This document shows, in pieces, positions 1-9,164 of a DNA stretch of 64,000 nucleotides. The stretch covers positions 1,984,001-2,048,000 of the forward strand of contig JACHMT010000001.1 in assembly GCA_014208095.1 (NCBI GenBank), in the 5' to 3' direction. The position numbers were made by a program, and so were the translations under genes. Under the pieces are notes generated by a model. The model was not told where the DNA came from. It saw only the letters and a list, made by a program, of their open reading frames with translations, and did not search any database. Origin of the DNA: Actinospineispora eucalypti. Lineage in GTDB: Bacteria; Actinomycetota; Actinomycetes; Mycobacteriales; Pseudonocardiaceae. Numbering within the stretch: the stretch's first letter is position 1; the number at the start of each line of letters is the position of its first letter.

Positions 1-845
1 AACTCGCCGACGGCGACGTGCGCGGTCGGGTCGATGCCGGCGATGTCCAGCCGCGACCAGCGCACTTCCGGCCGGTTGCCGAACGGCAGCCAGAACCAGG
101 CGACGGCCTCGTCGAACGGCACGAACAGCGGGCGCCCGGTGCAGCCCAGCTCGGTGGCCAGGGTCTGCCCCACCCGGTCCAGCCGGACCAGGCCCTCGCC
201 GGCCTTGGTCGGCTCCGGCACCCAGCCGATCACCGCCACGTGGAACTGGGCCAGCCGGTAGCCCAGCGCCGACACGTCGACCTCGTCGCCGGCCAGCAGC
301 TTGCGCACCCGTGACGCCCGCACCGCGGTCTGGGTGAGCAGCCACCGGTCGCGTTCGGACTGGTAGGCGGTGACCACCTGCTCGGAGACCCGGTCGATGT
401 AGTCGAAGCTCAGCCGCATCACCCGCCGGGTGATGGCCTGGGACATCGCCTGGTCCTTCTCCTGGGCGGCGATCTGGTCCATGGACCAGTCCAGGAAGCT
501 GGCGTGCCCGAGGCGGTAGGCCCGGACCAGCGGGATCACGCTCACCCCGCGCTGCGCCAGCCGGCGGGCGTACTCGGCGGCGGCCCCCGGCACGGCGATG
601 CTCTCCACCGGCACGCGCAGCCCGAGCAGGCTCAGCATGGCGCCGACGTTCTCCTCGACGCTGGCGTTCAGCAGCCCCTCGACGATCTCGTCGCCGCGCA
701 GCTCGGGGATCTCCGCCAGCAGCAGCTCGGTGATCCCCCGGCCGACGCCGCCGAAGCCGTCGGAGATCGCCGCACCCAGCTCGAACAGGCGCGCGTCGAT
801 CGCTTCCTCGTCGATCGGCTCCACCGGATCCCCCAGTTTGGGCAC
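1..845 (-). CDS. PucR/CdaR-type transcriptional regulator (3' end beyond window)
   Basis: The reverse strand reads an uninterrupted frame from a GTG at 843-845 to the window edge, so the C-terminal part is missing. The first ~170 residues resemble the RsbRD-type N-terminal domain often found in actinobacterial PucR regulators (for example VIPLVRAYRLGHASFLDW). The following QFHVAVIGW stretch resembles the GGDEF-like middle domain of CdaR/PucR proteins. The expected C-terminal PucR helix-turn-helix would lie outside. No clear Shine-Dalgarno precedes the GTG, and no in-frame ATG is available upstream, so the start is provisional. It is divergent from the acetoacetyl-CoA/PHA operon at 939, which makes it a candidate local regulator. 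The family is fairly secure; the target is inferred from position only. Confidence 0.8.
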   Translation of the reverse strand, partial: MPKLGDPVEPIDEEAIDARLFELGAAISDGFGGVGRGITELLLAEIPELRGDEIVEGLLNASVEENVGAMLSLLGLRVPVESIAVPGAAAEYARRLAQRGVSVIPLVRAYRLGHASFLDWSMDQIAAQEKDQAMSQAITRRVMRLSFDYIDRVSEQVVTAYQSERDRWLLTQTAVRASRVRKLLAGDEVDVSALGYRLAQFHVAVIGWVPEPTKAGEGLVRLDRVGQTLATELGCTGRPLFVPFDEAVAWFWLPFGNRPEVRWSRLDIAGIDPTAHVAVGE

Positions 846-938
846 AGCGCATAACAAACGTGGACATCTTGGTACCGCAACCCGATGTGCGCCAGCACCG
901 GTCGTTCCTAGGTTGACAGCGAGGCAAAGGAGCTGGAC

Positions 939-2921
939 ATGGACCGGGAACTGCTGTGGATGCCCGGGGAGCGGCCCACGCGGATGGGCGACTTCCGGGA
1001 CTGGGTCAACCGTGACCGCCAGAACGACTGCCAGAACTATGACGAGCTGTGGCAATGGTCGGTCACCGACCTCGAAGGTTTCTGGGGCTCGGTCTGGTCG
1101 TACTTCGACGTGATCGCCTCCGCGCAACCCCACGCCGTGCTGGCCAGCCGCGCGATGCCCGGCGCGGAGTGGTTCCCCGGCGCCCGGCTGAACCTGGCGG
1201 AGAACATCCTGCGCGACCCGGGTTCGATCATCGGGGTCAGCGAGGGGGTGGACCCCGTGACGATCACCGGCGAGGAGCTCACCCGGAAGGTGGCCAGCCT
1301 GGCCGCGGCCCTCCGCGAGATGGGGGTCAAACCGGGAGACCGGGTGGCCGCCTACCTGCCGAACCTGCCGCAGGCGGCGATCGCGCTGCTGGCCACCGCC
1401 GCCGTGGGTGCGGTGTGGTCCTGCTGCGCGCCGGACTTCGGCACCGACGGCGTGCTGGACCGGTTCCGGCAGATCGAGCCGACCGTGCTGATCGGGGTGG
1501 ACGGCTACCGGTTCGGCGGCCGGGACGTGGAGCGCCTGGACGTGCTCACCGAGCTGGTCGCCGCGCTTCCCTCGGTCGAGCACGTCATCGTCGTCGAGAA
1601 CCTGCGCCGCGAGGCGGCGCCCGTGAGTGATTTGTATGGCTATAGCAACACTCGCCACTCACGGGTGCCGCTGTCCTTCGACGTGCTGACCGCCGGGGAC
1701 GTCGAACCCGTCTACACGCAGGTGCCGTTCGACCACCCGCTGTGGATCCTGTACAGCTCGGGCACCACCGGCGTGCCGAAGGGCATCGTGCACTCGCACG
1801 GCGGCATCCTGCTGGAACACCTCAAGTCGCACGCGCTGCACTTCGACAGCGGCCCGGGCGACCGGGTGTTCGTCTACGCCAGTACCGCGTGGATGGTGTG
1901 GAACGTGCTGGTCACCGCGCTGGGGGTGGGGGCGACGATCGTCACCTACGACGGCAACCCGACCAAGCCCGACGTCGACCAGCTCTTCCGCATCTGCGCC
2001 GAGCACGAGGTGACCAGGTTCGGCACCGGTGCGGCCTACCTCACCGGTTGCCAGGCGGCGGCGGTGCGGCCGGTGGACCGGCACGACCTGTCCGCGCTGC
2101 GGGCCATCTGCAGCACCGGATCGCCGCTGCCCCGGTCCACCTGGCACTGGGTCTACGACGCGGTGAAGCGGGACCTGCTGCTCGGCTCGGACTGCGGAGG
2201 CACCGACGTGTGCGCCGCGTTCATCGGCACCAACCCGTTGTTGCCGGTGTACGCCGGCGAGATGCAGGCGCCCTACCTCGGGGTGCGGGTGGAGGCGTGG
2301 TCGCCGGAAGGAAAGCCGCTGGTCGACGAGGTGGGCGAGATGGTGATCACCGAGCCGATGCCGTCCATGCCGGTGCGCTTCTGGAACGACCCGGACGGCG
2401 AGCGCTACCGGGACGCCTACTTCGACACCTACCCGGGCGTGTGGCGGCACGGCGACTGGATGACGGTCACCCGCTACGGCGGCTACGTGGTGCACGGCCG
2501 CTCGGACTCCACGATCAACCGGGGCGGCGTGCGGATGGGCTCGGCGGACATCTACGCGGTGGTGGACCGGGTGCCCGGCGTGGCGTCCAGCCTGGTCATC
2601 GGGGCCGAGCAGCCGGACGGCGGCTACTTCATGCCGCTGTTCGTGACCCTGGCCCCCGGCGCCGAGCTGACCGACGAGCTGCTCGGCCGGATCCGCACGG
2701 AGATCAAGAGCCGGGTGTCGCCCCGGCACGTGCCGGACGAAATTGTCGCCGTTCCCGAGATTCCGATGACGATCACTGGTAAGAAGCTGGAGGTGCCGAT
2801 CAAGCGGCTGCTCCAGGGAGTGGCGCCCGAGCGCGCGGTGAACCGGGCCACGCTGGCCAACCCCGGTGCGCTGGACTGGTTCATCGACTACGCCGACCAG
2901 ACCAAGGCGGTCGCGCGATGA
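939..2921 (+). CDS. aacS: Acetoacetyl-CoA synthetase (acetoacetate--CoA ligase)
   Basis: A 660-residue ANL-family adenylating enzyme that activates acetoacetate (or a related short 3-oxo/3-hydroxy acid) with ATP and CoA. The length and the N-terminal pattern (MDRELLWMPGERPT, then a WSV...FWGSVWSYFDV block) fit acetoacetyl-CoA synthetases. The P-loop-like motif ILYSSGTTGVPKGIVHSH, the GVWRHGDW segment and the C-terminal TITGKKLEVPIK containing the catalytic lysine are all present. An AAAGGAG ribosome site sits just upstream of the ATG. The stop overlaps the PHA synthase start by 4 bp (ATGA), so this is the first gene of a coupled operon and probably feeds acetoacetyl-CoA into polyester or ketone-body metabolism. 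Substrate choice within the ACS family is inferred from sequence pattern. Confidence 0.9.
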   Translation: MDRELLWMPGERPTRMGDFRDWVNRDRQNDCQNYDELWQWSVTDLEGFWGSVWSYFDVIASAQPHAVLASRAMPGAEWFPGARLNLAENILRDPGSIIGVSEGVDPVTITGEELTRKVASLAAALREMGVKPGDRVAAYLPNLPQAAIALLATAAVGAVWSCCAPDFGTDGVLDRFRQIEPTVLIGVDGYRFGGRDVERLDVLTELVAALPSVEHVIVVENLRREAAPVSDLYGYSNTRHSRVPLSFDVLTAGDVEPVYTQVPFDHPLWILYSSGTTGVPKGIVHSHGGILLEHLKSHALHFDSGPGDRVFVYASTAWMVWNVLVTALGVGATIVTYDGNPTKPDVDQLFRICAEHEVTRFGTGAAYLTGCQAAAVRPVDRHDLSALRAICSTGSPLPRSTWHWVYDAVKRDLLLGSDCGGTDVCAAFIGTNPLLPVYAGEMQAPYLGVRVEAWSPEGKPLVDEVGEMVITEPMPSMPVRFWNDPDGERYRDAYFDTYPGVWRHGDWMTVTRYGGYVVHGRSDSTINRGGVRMGSADIYAVVDRVPGVASSLVIGAEQPDGGYFMPLFVTLAPGAELTDELLGRIRTEIKSRVSPRHVPDEIVAVPEIPMTITGKKLEVPIKRLLQGVAPERAVNRATLANPGALDWFIDYADQTKAVAR

Positions 2922-4609
2922 GCAGCGACGTCTACGACCGCGCCGACGAGCACGCCGCCGCGCTGGACATGCTGCTGGTGGACGGCGCGCTGTCCCCGCT
3001 GGCCCGGATGCTGCCGGCGAACGCGCTGCTGCGGCTGGCCCGCGAGCTGGCCCGCCACCCCGGCGGCACGGCCCGCCGGCTGGTCGAGCTCCTCGAGGAA
3101 CTGGGGAAGATCGTGCAGGGCAGCTCCGAGCTGGCCGCGCACCCGAAGGACCGGCGGTTCGCCGACCAGGCCTGGCGGGACAACCCGGTGCTGCACCGCG
3201 CGCTGCAGGCCTACCTGGCCGCCTCCGCCACCGGCAAGGACCTGGTGGCCGGGGCGGACCTGGACTGGCGGGACCGGGAGCGCCTGGTCTTCGCGCTGGA
3301 CAACCTGATCGCCGCGTTGGCGCCGAGCAACAACCCGCTGCTCAACCCGCTGGGCTGGCGCGCGGCGGTGGAGAGCAGGGGGGCCAGCGCGCTGGCCGGG
3401 GCGCGGAACCTGCTCTCCGACCTGGCCGAGGCGCCCCGGGTGCCCAGCATGGTGGATCCCAACGCGTTCCGGGTGGGCCGGGATCTCGCGGTCACCCCGG
3501 GCGCGGTGGTGCTGCGCACCGAGGTGTTCGAGCTGATCCAGTACACCCCGCGCACCGCTACCGTCCGGTCCCGCCCGCTGGTCGTGGTGCCGCCGGTGAT
3601 CAACAAGTACTACATCGCCGACCTGGCGCCGGGCCGCAGCCTGATCGAGTATCTGGTGGAGAGCGGCCAGCAGGTCTTCATGATCTCCTGGCGCAACCCG
3701 GCGGCCAGGCACCGCGCCTGGGACATGGACACCTACGGGGAAGCCATCGTGCGCGCGCTGGACGCGGCCAGGACGATCACCGGCGCGGACGCCGTGCTGC
3801 CGCTGGGCTTCTGCTCCGGCGGGATGCTGCTCTCCATGGTGCTGTCCGCCCTGGCGGCGAAGGGACAGAGCGACAACGTGGCCGCGTTCAGCCTCGCGGT
3901 CTGTGTGCTGGACCAGAGCCGGGCCGGCACCAGCGGGGCGTTCATGGACCGCCGCACCGCCACCCTGGCGAAACTCGCCTCCTCGGTGCGCGGGTACCTG
4001 GACGGCCGCGCGCTGGCCGAGGTGTTCGCCTGGCTGCGCCCGGACGACCTGGTGTGGAGCTACTGGGTGAACAACTATTTGCAGGGCCGCAAGCCCCCGG
4101 CCTTCGACATCCTGTACTGGAACGCGGACACCGTGCGGATGGCCACCGGCCTGCACCACGACTTCGTGGACGTCGGCCTGGAGAACGGGCTGACCAAGCC
4201 GGGCGCGGTGCGCATGCTCGGCGCCCCGGTGGACCTCTCGGCGGTCAAGGCCGACGGGTACATGCTGGCCGGGATCGCGGACCACATCTCGCCCTGGCAG
4301 AACTGCTACCGGGGCGCCCAGCTGTTCGGCGGGGACGTCACGTTCGTGTTGTCCAGCAGCGGACATATCGCCTCGATCGTCAATCCGCCGGACAATCCCA
4401 AGGCGAACTACCGCGCGGCCCTCGCCGGGAGCGACCCGGCCGAGCAGTGGCAGGCGGGCGCGCCGACGACAAAGGGGTCGTGGTGGCCGAGTTTCGTGAG
4501 CTGGCTGGGGGAGCGGTCCGGGCCGGAGCGGCCGGCCCCGGCCGAACCGGGCGGGCCGGACCACCCGGCGTCGGACCCGGCCCCGGGCCGGTACGTGGTG
4601 GCCCGGTGA
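2918..4609 (+). CDS. phaC: Polyhydroxyalkanoate synthase (PhaC-type)
   Basis: A 563-residue alpha/beta-hydrolase-fold polymerase that joins 3-hydroxyacyl-CoA units into polyhydroxyalkanoate. The lipase-like box G-F-C299-S-G-G carries the nucleophilic cysteine expected of PhaC rather than serine. Other family landmarks are PPVINKYYIADLAPGRSL, FMISWRNP and the catalytic-histidine region SSSGHIASIVNPP. The length agrees with class I/II synthases. The C-terminal ~60 residues are rich in proline, glycine and alanine and look like an untidy tail. Its start overlaps the previous gene by ATGA and its stop overlaps the next start by GTGA, so translation of the three genes is probably coupled. No phasin or PhaE/PhaR subunit gene is seen nearby. 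Confidence 0.92.
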   Translation: MSSDVYDRADEHAAALDMLLVDGALSPLARMLPANALLRLARELARHPGGTARRLVELLEELGKIVQGSSELAAHPKDRRFADQAWRDNPVLHRALQAYLAASATGKDLVAGADLDWRDRERLVFALDNLIAALAPSNNPLLNPLGWRAAVESRGASALAGARNLLSDLAEAPRVPSMVDPNAFRVGRDLAVTPGAVVLRTEVFELIQYTPRTATVRSRPLVVVPPVINKYYIADLAPGRSLIEYLVESGQQVFMISWRNPAARHRAWDMDTYGEAIVRALDAARTITGADAVLPLGFCSGGMLLSMVLSALAAKGQSDNVAAFSLAVCVLDQSRAGTSGAFMDRRTATLAKLASSVRGYLDGRALAEVFAWLRPDDLVWSYWVNNYLQGRKPPAFDILYWNADTVRMATGLHHDFVDVGLENGLTKPGAVRMLGAPVDLSAVKADGYMLAGIADHISPWQNCYRGAQLFGGDVTFVLSSSGHIASIVNPPDNPKANYRAALAGSDPAEQWQAGAPTTKGSWWPSFVSWLGERSGPERPAPAEPGGPDHPASDPAPGRYVVAR

Positions 4610-5400
4610 CCGCCCAGCTCAACCGGTTGAACGCGGTGGTCCGCCCGGGCGACCAGGACCGCACGCCACTGCTGCTGATGAACGGCATCGGAGCCCGGCT
4701 GGAGGCACTGCAACCCTTCGTGGACGCGCTGGACCCGGCGATCCCGGTGATCCGGTTCGACCCGCCGGGGGTGGGGGGTGCGGTGCCCTCGCGGGTGCCC
4801 TACCGGTTCACCACGCTGTCCTACCGGCTGGCCCGGCTGCTCGACGAGCTCGGCCACGACCAGGTGGACGTGCTGGGCATCTCCTGGGGCGGCGGCCTGG
4901 CGCAGCAGTTCGCGCTGACCCAGCGCCGCCGGGTCCGGCGCCTGGTCCTGGTGGCCACCGGCACCGGTTCGCTGATGGTGCCGGCCCGGCCCGGGGTGCT
5001 GCGGCACATGCTCACCCCACGCCGCTACCTGGACACCGGCTACCTGCGCGAGGTGTCCGGCTCGCTGTACGGCGGCAGCGCCCGGGCCGACCCGGACATG
5101 GTCGAGCGGCTGCTGCACAAGGGCCGCCCGTCCGGCTACGCCTACCAGCTGCTGGCCGGGGCCGGCTGGACCAGCCTGCCGCTGCTGCCGCTGATCACCC
5201 AACCCACCCTGGTGCTGGCCGGCGACGACGACCCGATCATCCCGCTGGCCAACTCGTGGCTGCTGCGCACGCTGATCCCGCGCGCCGAGCGGCACATCTA
5301 CCCGGGTGGCCATCTCGAGCTGGTCTGCGACCCGCCCCGGCTGGTCCCGGCGATCGAGCGCTTCTTCGCCCAACCCACCGAACCAACGCAAAGGAGCTGA
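4606..5400 (+). CDS. phaZ: Intracellular PHA depolymerase (PhaZ-like alpha/beta hydrolase)
   Basis: A 264-residue alpha/beta hydrolase started by the GTG that overlaps the phaC stop (GTGA). The nucleophile box is G-I-S93-W-G-G-G, and the later blocks LMVPARPG, AGAGWTSL and TQPTLVLAGDDDPIIPL followed by a GGHLELV histidine region match intracellular medium-chain PHA depolymerases of the Pseudomonas PhaZ type. It would hydrolyse stored polyester to 3-hydroxy acids in the cytoplasm; there is no signal peptide. Sitting directly behind phaC, it gives a synthesis/mobilisation pair in one transcript. A general esterase role is the main alternative, but the order of conserved blocks favours PhaZ. Confidence 0.85.
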   Translation: MTAQLNRLNAVVRPGDQDRTPLLLMNGIGARLEALQPFVDALDPAIPVIRFDPPGVGGAVPSRVPYRFTTLSYRLARLLDELGHDQVDVLGISWGGGLAQQFALTQRRRVRRLVLVATGTGSLMVPARPGVLRHMLTPRRYLDTGYLREVSGSLYGGSARADPDMVERLLHKGRPSGYAYQLLAGAGWTSLPLLPLITQPTLVLAGDDDPIIPLANSWLLRTLIPRAERHIYPGGHLELVCDPPRLVPAIERFFAQPTEPTQRS

Positions 5401-5403
5401 CCA

Positions 5404-7179
5404 ATGGGCTTCACCAAACCCGACTTCCCACCGGTCGACCCGCCGACCTTCCTCCAGCAGCCACTCATGGAGCGGCTGAGGACGCTGGCGCTGAACTGGG
5501 TGGAGAACGGCTTCGGCACGCCGAAGGTCATCCACGTGATCTACATCCTGAAGCTGCTGTTCTTCTACATCCTGGGCGGCGTCGTCCTGGCCACCGCGAC
5601 CTCGGGCCTGCGGTTCTGGGAGGTCTCGACCTGGTGGGACGAGCCGATCGTCTACCAGAAGGCGGTGCTGTGGACGGTCTTGCTGGAGTGCATGAACCTG
5701 GCCGGGTCCTGGGGGCCGCTGGTCGGCAAGTTCAAGCCGATGACCGGCGGGGTGCGGTTCTGGGTGCGGCCCGGCACCATCCGGCTGCGGCCGTGGCGGC
5801 GGGTGCCGTTCACGGCGGGCGACCGGCGCACCTGGTTCGATGTGGCGCTCTACGTGGTGCTGCTGGCCAGCCTGGCGTTGGTGCTGGTGATGCCCGGGGT
5901 CGCCACGGAGGCATTGCTGGCCGCGCTGCCGGACAACACCTCCGGGCTGGTGAGTCCTTCACTGGTGGTGGTGCCGATGGTGCTGCTGATCCTGATGGGA
6001 CTGCGGGACAAGACGATCTTCCTGGCCGCCCGGGGTGAGCAGTACCTGCCGGCGATGTTCTTCTTCGCCGTGCTGCCCTTCACGGACATGATCATCGCGC
6101 TGAAGCTGCTGATCGTGGTCGTCTGGCTGGGCGCGGGCTTCTCCAAGTTCGGCAAGCACTTCGCCAACGTGGTGCCGCCGATGGTGAGCAACAGCCCGGC
6201 CATCCCGTTCAAGTGGCTCAAGCGCGCGCACTACCGCGACTACCCTCGGGACATCCGGCCGTCCCGGGTGGGCGACTTCATGGCGCACGTCGGCGGGACC
6301 ACGGTGGAGATCCTGGTGCCGCTGGTGCTGCTGTTCTCCCACAACCGGTGGCTGTCGCTGGCGGCGGTGGCGATCATGGTGGTCTTCCACCTGTTCATCG
6401 TGTCCACGTTCCCGCTGGCGGTGCCGCTGGAGTGGAACATCCTGTTCGCCTACGCCGCGATCTTCCTGTTCGCCGGGTTCCCCAACGAGGCCGGCTACGG
6501 GATCACCGACATGTCCTCCGGCTGGCTGCTCGCGGTGCTCGTGGCCGGGCTGCTGTTCTTCCCGGTGCTGGGCAACCTGCGCCCGGACCTGGTGTCCTTC
6601 CTGCCCTCGATGCGCCAGTACGCGGGCAACTGGGCGTCGGCGGTGTGGGCGTTCGCGCCGGGCGCCGAGGAGAAGCTGAACTCCGTGGTGCGGGCCGCGC
6701 CGAACCAGATCGACCAGCTCAAGGCGCTGGGCTACGAGCCGGACGTCGCCGAGGTCACCATGCAGCAGACACTGGCCTGGCGCACCATGCACAGCCAGGG
6801 CCGGGGCCTGTTCTCGCTGCTGATCAAGCACCTGCCCGACCTGGACCGGCGGACCGTGCGGGAGGCCGAGTTCCTGTGCAACACGCTGATCGGGTTCAAT
6901 TTCGGCGACGGGCACCTGCACGACGAGGACCTGGTCAACGCCGTGCAGCGGCAGGCCCGGTTCGAGCCCGGCGAGCTGGTCATCGCGTGGGTGGAGTCGC
7001 AGTCCGCGCACCGCAACTACCAGGAGTACAAGGTGATCGACGCGGCGCTTGGGGTGATCGAGCGGGGCAGCTGGAAGGTGGCCGACGCGGTGAACGAGCA
7101 GCCCTGGCTGCCCAACGGGCCGATCCCGCTGCACGTCACCTGGTCGCGCAAGGGCCCCGACCGAGAGCCGGCTGCATGA
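5404..7179 (+). CDS. DUF3556 family multi-pass membrane protein
   Basis: A 591-residue integral membrane protein of the actinobacterial DUF3556 family, known mainly from mycobacteria and relatives and without an assigned biochemical role. It opens with a soluble stretch (MGFTKPDFPPVDPPTFLQQP), continues with several hydrophobic segments across residues ~45-400, and ends in a ~170-residue cytosolic-looking domain. AAAGGAG lies immediately before the ATG, 3 bp after phaZ. Its stop overlaps a 12-codon mini-ORF. Placement among PHA and acyl-CoA genes suggests a lipid or storage-polymer function, but that is context only. It has 'LNACTP'-like features nowhere; it is not a lipoprotein. Confidence 0.85.
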   Translation: MGFTKPDFPPVDPPTFLQQPLMERLRTLALNWVENGFGTPKVIHVIYILKLLFFYILGGVVLATATSGLRFWEVSTWWDEPIVYQKAVLWTVLLECMNLAGSWGPLVGKFKPMTGGVRFWVRPGTIRLRPWRRVPFTAGDRRTWFDVALYVVLLASLALVLVMPGVATEALLAALPDNTSGLVSPSLVVVPMVLLILMGLRDKTIFLAARGEQYLPAMFFFAVLPFTDMIIALKLLIVVVWLGAGFSKFGKHFANVVPPMVSNSPAIPFKWLKRAHYRDYPRDIRPSRVGDFMAHVGGTTVEILVPLVLLFSHNRWLSLAAVAIMVVFHLFIVSTFPLAVPLEWNILFAYAAIFLFAGFPNEAGYGITDMSSGWLLAVLVAGLLFFPVLGNLRPDLVSFLPSMRQYAGNWASAVWAFAPGAEEKLNSVVRAAPNQIDQLKALGYEPDVAEVTMQQTLAWRTMHSQGRGLFSLLIKHLPDLDRRTVREAEFLCNTLIGFNFGDGHLHDEDLVNAVQRQARFEPGELVIAWVESQSAHRNYQEYKVIDAALGVIERGSWKVADAVNEQPWLPNGPIPLHVTWSRKGPDREPAA

Positions 7180-7214
7180 CCACACGAGACCTGCTCGCCA
7201 GGGTCGAGTCATGA
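7176..7214 (+). other. 12-codon mini-ORF bridging two coupled genes
   Basis: An ATG overlapping the DUF3556 stop (ATGA) opens a frame of 12 residues (MTTRDLLARVES) whose TGA overlaps the ATG of the oxidoreductase, again as ATGA. It could serve as a translational coupling relay between its neighbours or be the stub of a deleted gene. Nothing shows that the peptide itself has a function, and chance is possible. Confidence 0.25.
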
Positions 7215-8623
7215 GTACAGCCGTAGTGGTGGGCGGCGGGCCGAACGGGCTCGCCGCCGCCGTGGCCCTGGCCCGGGCCGGCGTGCAGGTCACCGTGCTG
7301 GAGGCGGCCGACGAGGTCGGCGGCGGGGCGCGGTCCGGCGAGGCGATCGTGCCCGGCCTGCTGCACGACAACTGCTCGGCCATCCACCCGATGGCCGTCG
7401 GGTCGAGCTTCCTGGCCTCGCTGGACCTTTCGCGTTATGGGTTGTCCTGGCGGCTGCCGGAGATCGACTGCGTGCACCCGCTGGACGGCGGGCAGGCCGG
7501 CGTGCTGCACCGCTCGGTGGACGAGACGGCGGCCGGGCTGGGCGCGGACGGCGCGCGCTGGCGGGCGTTGTTCAAGTGGCCGTCGGCGAGGTTCGACCAG
7601 CTGGCCGAGGACATCATGCGGCCGCTGGTCGGGATACCCCGGCACCCGCTGGCCATGGCCCGGTTCGGCGCGCCGACAGTGCTGCCGGCCTCGGTGTTCG
7701 CCCGTCTGTTCCGTACGGAGCGGGCGCGCGCGCTGTGGGGCGGGGTGGCCGCGCACGCGTTCCGGCCGCTGCACCTCCCGATGACCTCGGCGATCGGGGT
7801 GGGCATCGTCACCGCCGGCCACCGCTACGGCTGGCCGGTCGCGGCCGGCGGCTCCGGGACGATCACCTCGGCGCTGGCCGCGCTGCTGGTCGACCTGGGT
7901 GGCAAGATCGAGACCGGGGTCCGGGTGACCGGTCCCGCCGAGCTGCCGCCGGCCGACGTGACCATGTTCGACCTGGCCCCCGGCGCGGTGGCGGACATCC
8001 TGGGTTCCCGGCTGCCCGCGCGGGCCGCCCGTGCCTACCGCCGCTACCGGCACGGGCCGGGCGCGTTCAAGGTCGACTTCGCGGTGTCCGGCGGGGTGCC
8101 GTGGACCAACCCGGAGGCTCGCCGGGCCGGCACGGTGCACCTCGGCGGCCCGTTCGAGGAGATCGCCGCGACGGAGCGGGACGTCTGTGCCGGGCGCATG
8201 CCCGAGCGGCCGTTCGTGCTGGTCGGGCAGCAGTACCTGGCCGACCCCGGCCGGTCGGTCGGCGACGTGCACCCGGTGTGGAGCTACGCGCACGTGCCGA
8301 ACGGGTACACCGGCGACGCCACCGAGGCGATCATCGCGCAGTTCGAGCGGTTCGCCCCCGGGTTCCGGGAGCGGGTGGTCGGCATGGCGGTCCGGTCGGT
8401 CACCGAGATGGCCGTGTACAACCCGAACTACGTGGGCGGGGACATCCTCACCGGGGCCAACGACATCCGGAAGCTGGTGTTCGGGCCCCGGGTGTCGTTG
8501 TCGCCCTACGAGGTCGGTGTGCCCGGCATGTACATCTGCTCGGCGGCCACGCCCCCCGGCCCCGGCGCGCACGGAATGTGCGGCGCCAACGCCGCCGAAC
8601 TCGCCCTGCGCCACCTCCGCTGA
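7211..8623 (+). CDS. Phytoene-desaturase-like FAD-dependent oxidoreductase
   Basis: A 470-residue flavoprotein. The N-terminal dinucleotide-binding motif VVVGGGPNGLAAAVALARAG is followed by the E-x-x-x-x-x-GGG segment (VLEAADEVGGGARSGE) of the CrtI/amine-oxidase superfamily, and the C-terminus has a glycine-rich SAATPPGPGAHGMCGANAA block typical of these enzymes. It belongs to the NAD(P)/FAD oxidoreductase group related to PYROXD2 and phytoene dehydrogenases rather than to a true carotenoid gene, as no carotenoid genes lie nearby. It is the last gene of the PHA operon, reached through the mini-ORF at 7176. The substrate is unknown; a hydrophobic acyl or isoprenoid compound is plausible. Confidence 0.8.
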   Translation: MSTAVVVGGGPNGLAAAVALARAGVQVTVLEAADEVGGGARSGEAIVPGLLHDNCSAIHPMAVGSSFLASLDLSRYGLSWRLPEIDCVHPLDGGQAGVLHRSVDETAAGLGADGARWRALFKWPSARFDQLAEDIMRPLVGIPRHPLAMARFGAPTVLPASVFARLFRTERARALWGGVAAHAFRPLHLPMTSAIGVGIVTAGHRYGWPVAAGGSGTITSALAALLVDLGGKIETGVRVTGPAELPPADVTMFDLAPGAVADILGSRLPARAARAYRRYRHGPGAFKVDFAVSGGVPWTNPEARRAGTVHLGGPFEEIAATERDVCAGRMPERPFVLVGQQYLADPGRSVGDVHPVWSYAHVPNGYTGDATEAIIAQFERFAPGFRERVVGMAVRSVTEMAVYNPNYVGGDILTGANDIRKLVFGPRVSLSPYEVGVPGMYICSAATPPGPGAHGMCGANAAELALRHLR

Positions 8624-8853
8624 CCCCAAGCCGTTGAGTCGACGCTAGACCGCCACGGACGGCGATCACCCCGGCCGGGGCGGGCACCCCAGCCGAGGCG
8701 CGCCGGCATTGACGACAGGCCCAGATCCGTAACTGAACGGCCTTGCCGCCCGGGTTAGAGAAGTCCTATGGCGGGCTTAGCGATGCGTTAACCGTTGATC
8801 GGGATAGCGTGCCGCAATTGGTTCACAGCTTGCCAGGAAAGGGACGGAACTAA

Positions 8854-9114
8854 ATGCGGCGTATCACGATGATTGGGTTGGCCGGTGCACTGGGTGTGGC
8901 CGGAACACTGGTTTTCACCGCGCCGAGTTGGGCGTCGGACAACTGGTTCGACTTCCCGCACGACCACGGGCCGGATTTCAACCGGGTGGTGGCGTGCGAG
9001 GACGGCTACTACTCGGTGACCGGTGAGAAGGACTCGGACGACGACGACGGCGAGTACTCGGTCCACCGGCGTGACTACCGGAAGCATGACGACTGCTGGG
9101 TCGTCCGCAAGTAG
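8854..9114 (+). CDS. Small secreted acidic protein, two cysteines
   Basis: An 86-residue protein not recognised as a known family. A classic signal peptide occupies residues 1-27 (MRRITMIGLAGALGVAGTLV..., cleavage expected after PSWA). The mature part is rich in Asp and His and holds two cysteines, one in VVACEDGYYSVTGE and one near the end in DDCWVV, so one disulphide is likely outside the cell. An AGGAAAGGG ribosome site lies ~9 nt before the ATG. The central run of aspartates (SDDDDGEY) could bind calcium, which is speculation. It stands alone between the oxidoreductase and a membrane protein gene. Confidence 0.65.
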   Translation: MRRITMIGLAGALGVAGTLVFTAPSWASDNWFDFPHDHGPDFNRVVACEDGYYSVTGEKDSDDDDGEYSVHRRDYRKHDDCWVVRK

Positions 9115-9164
9115 AACGTAATGTTATATCGCGAGGCGGCGGGGAGACGTCGGTTGGCCTGCCA

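Noticed and set aside
7211..8623. Carotenoid biosynthesis (crtI)
   Set aside because: The fold matches phytoene desaturases, but no crtB, crtE or other isoprenoid gene is nearby and the operon is for acyl/PHA metabolism.
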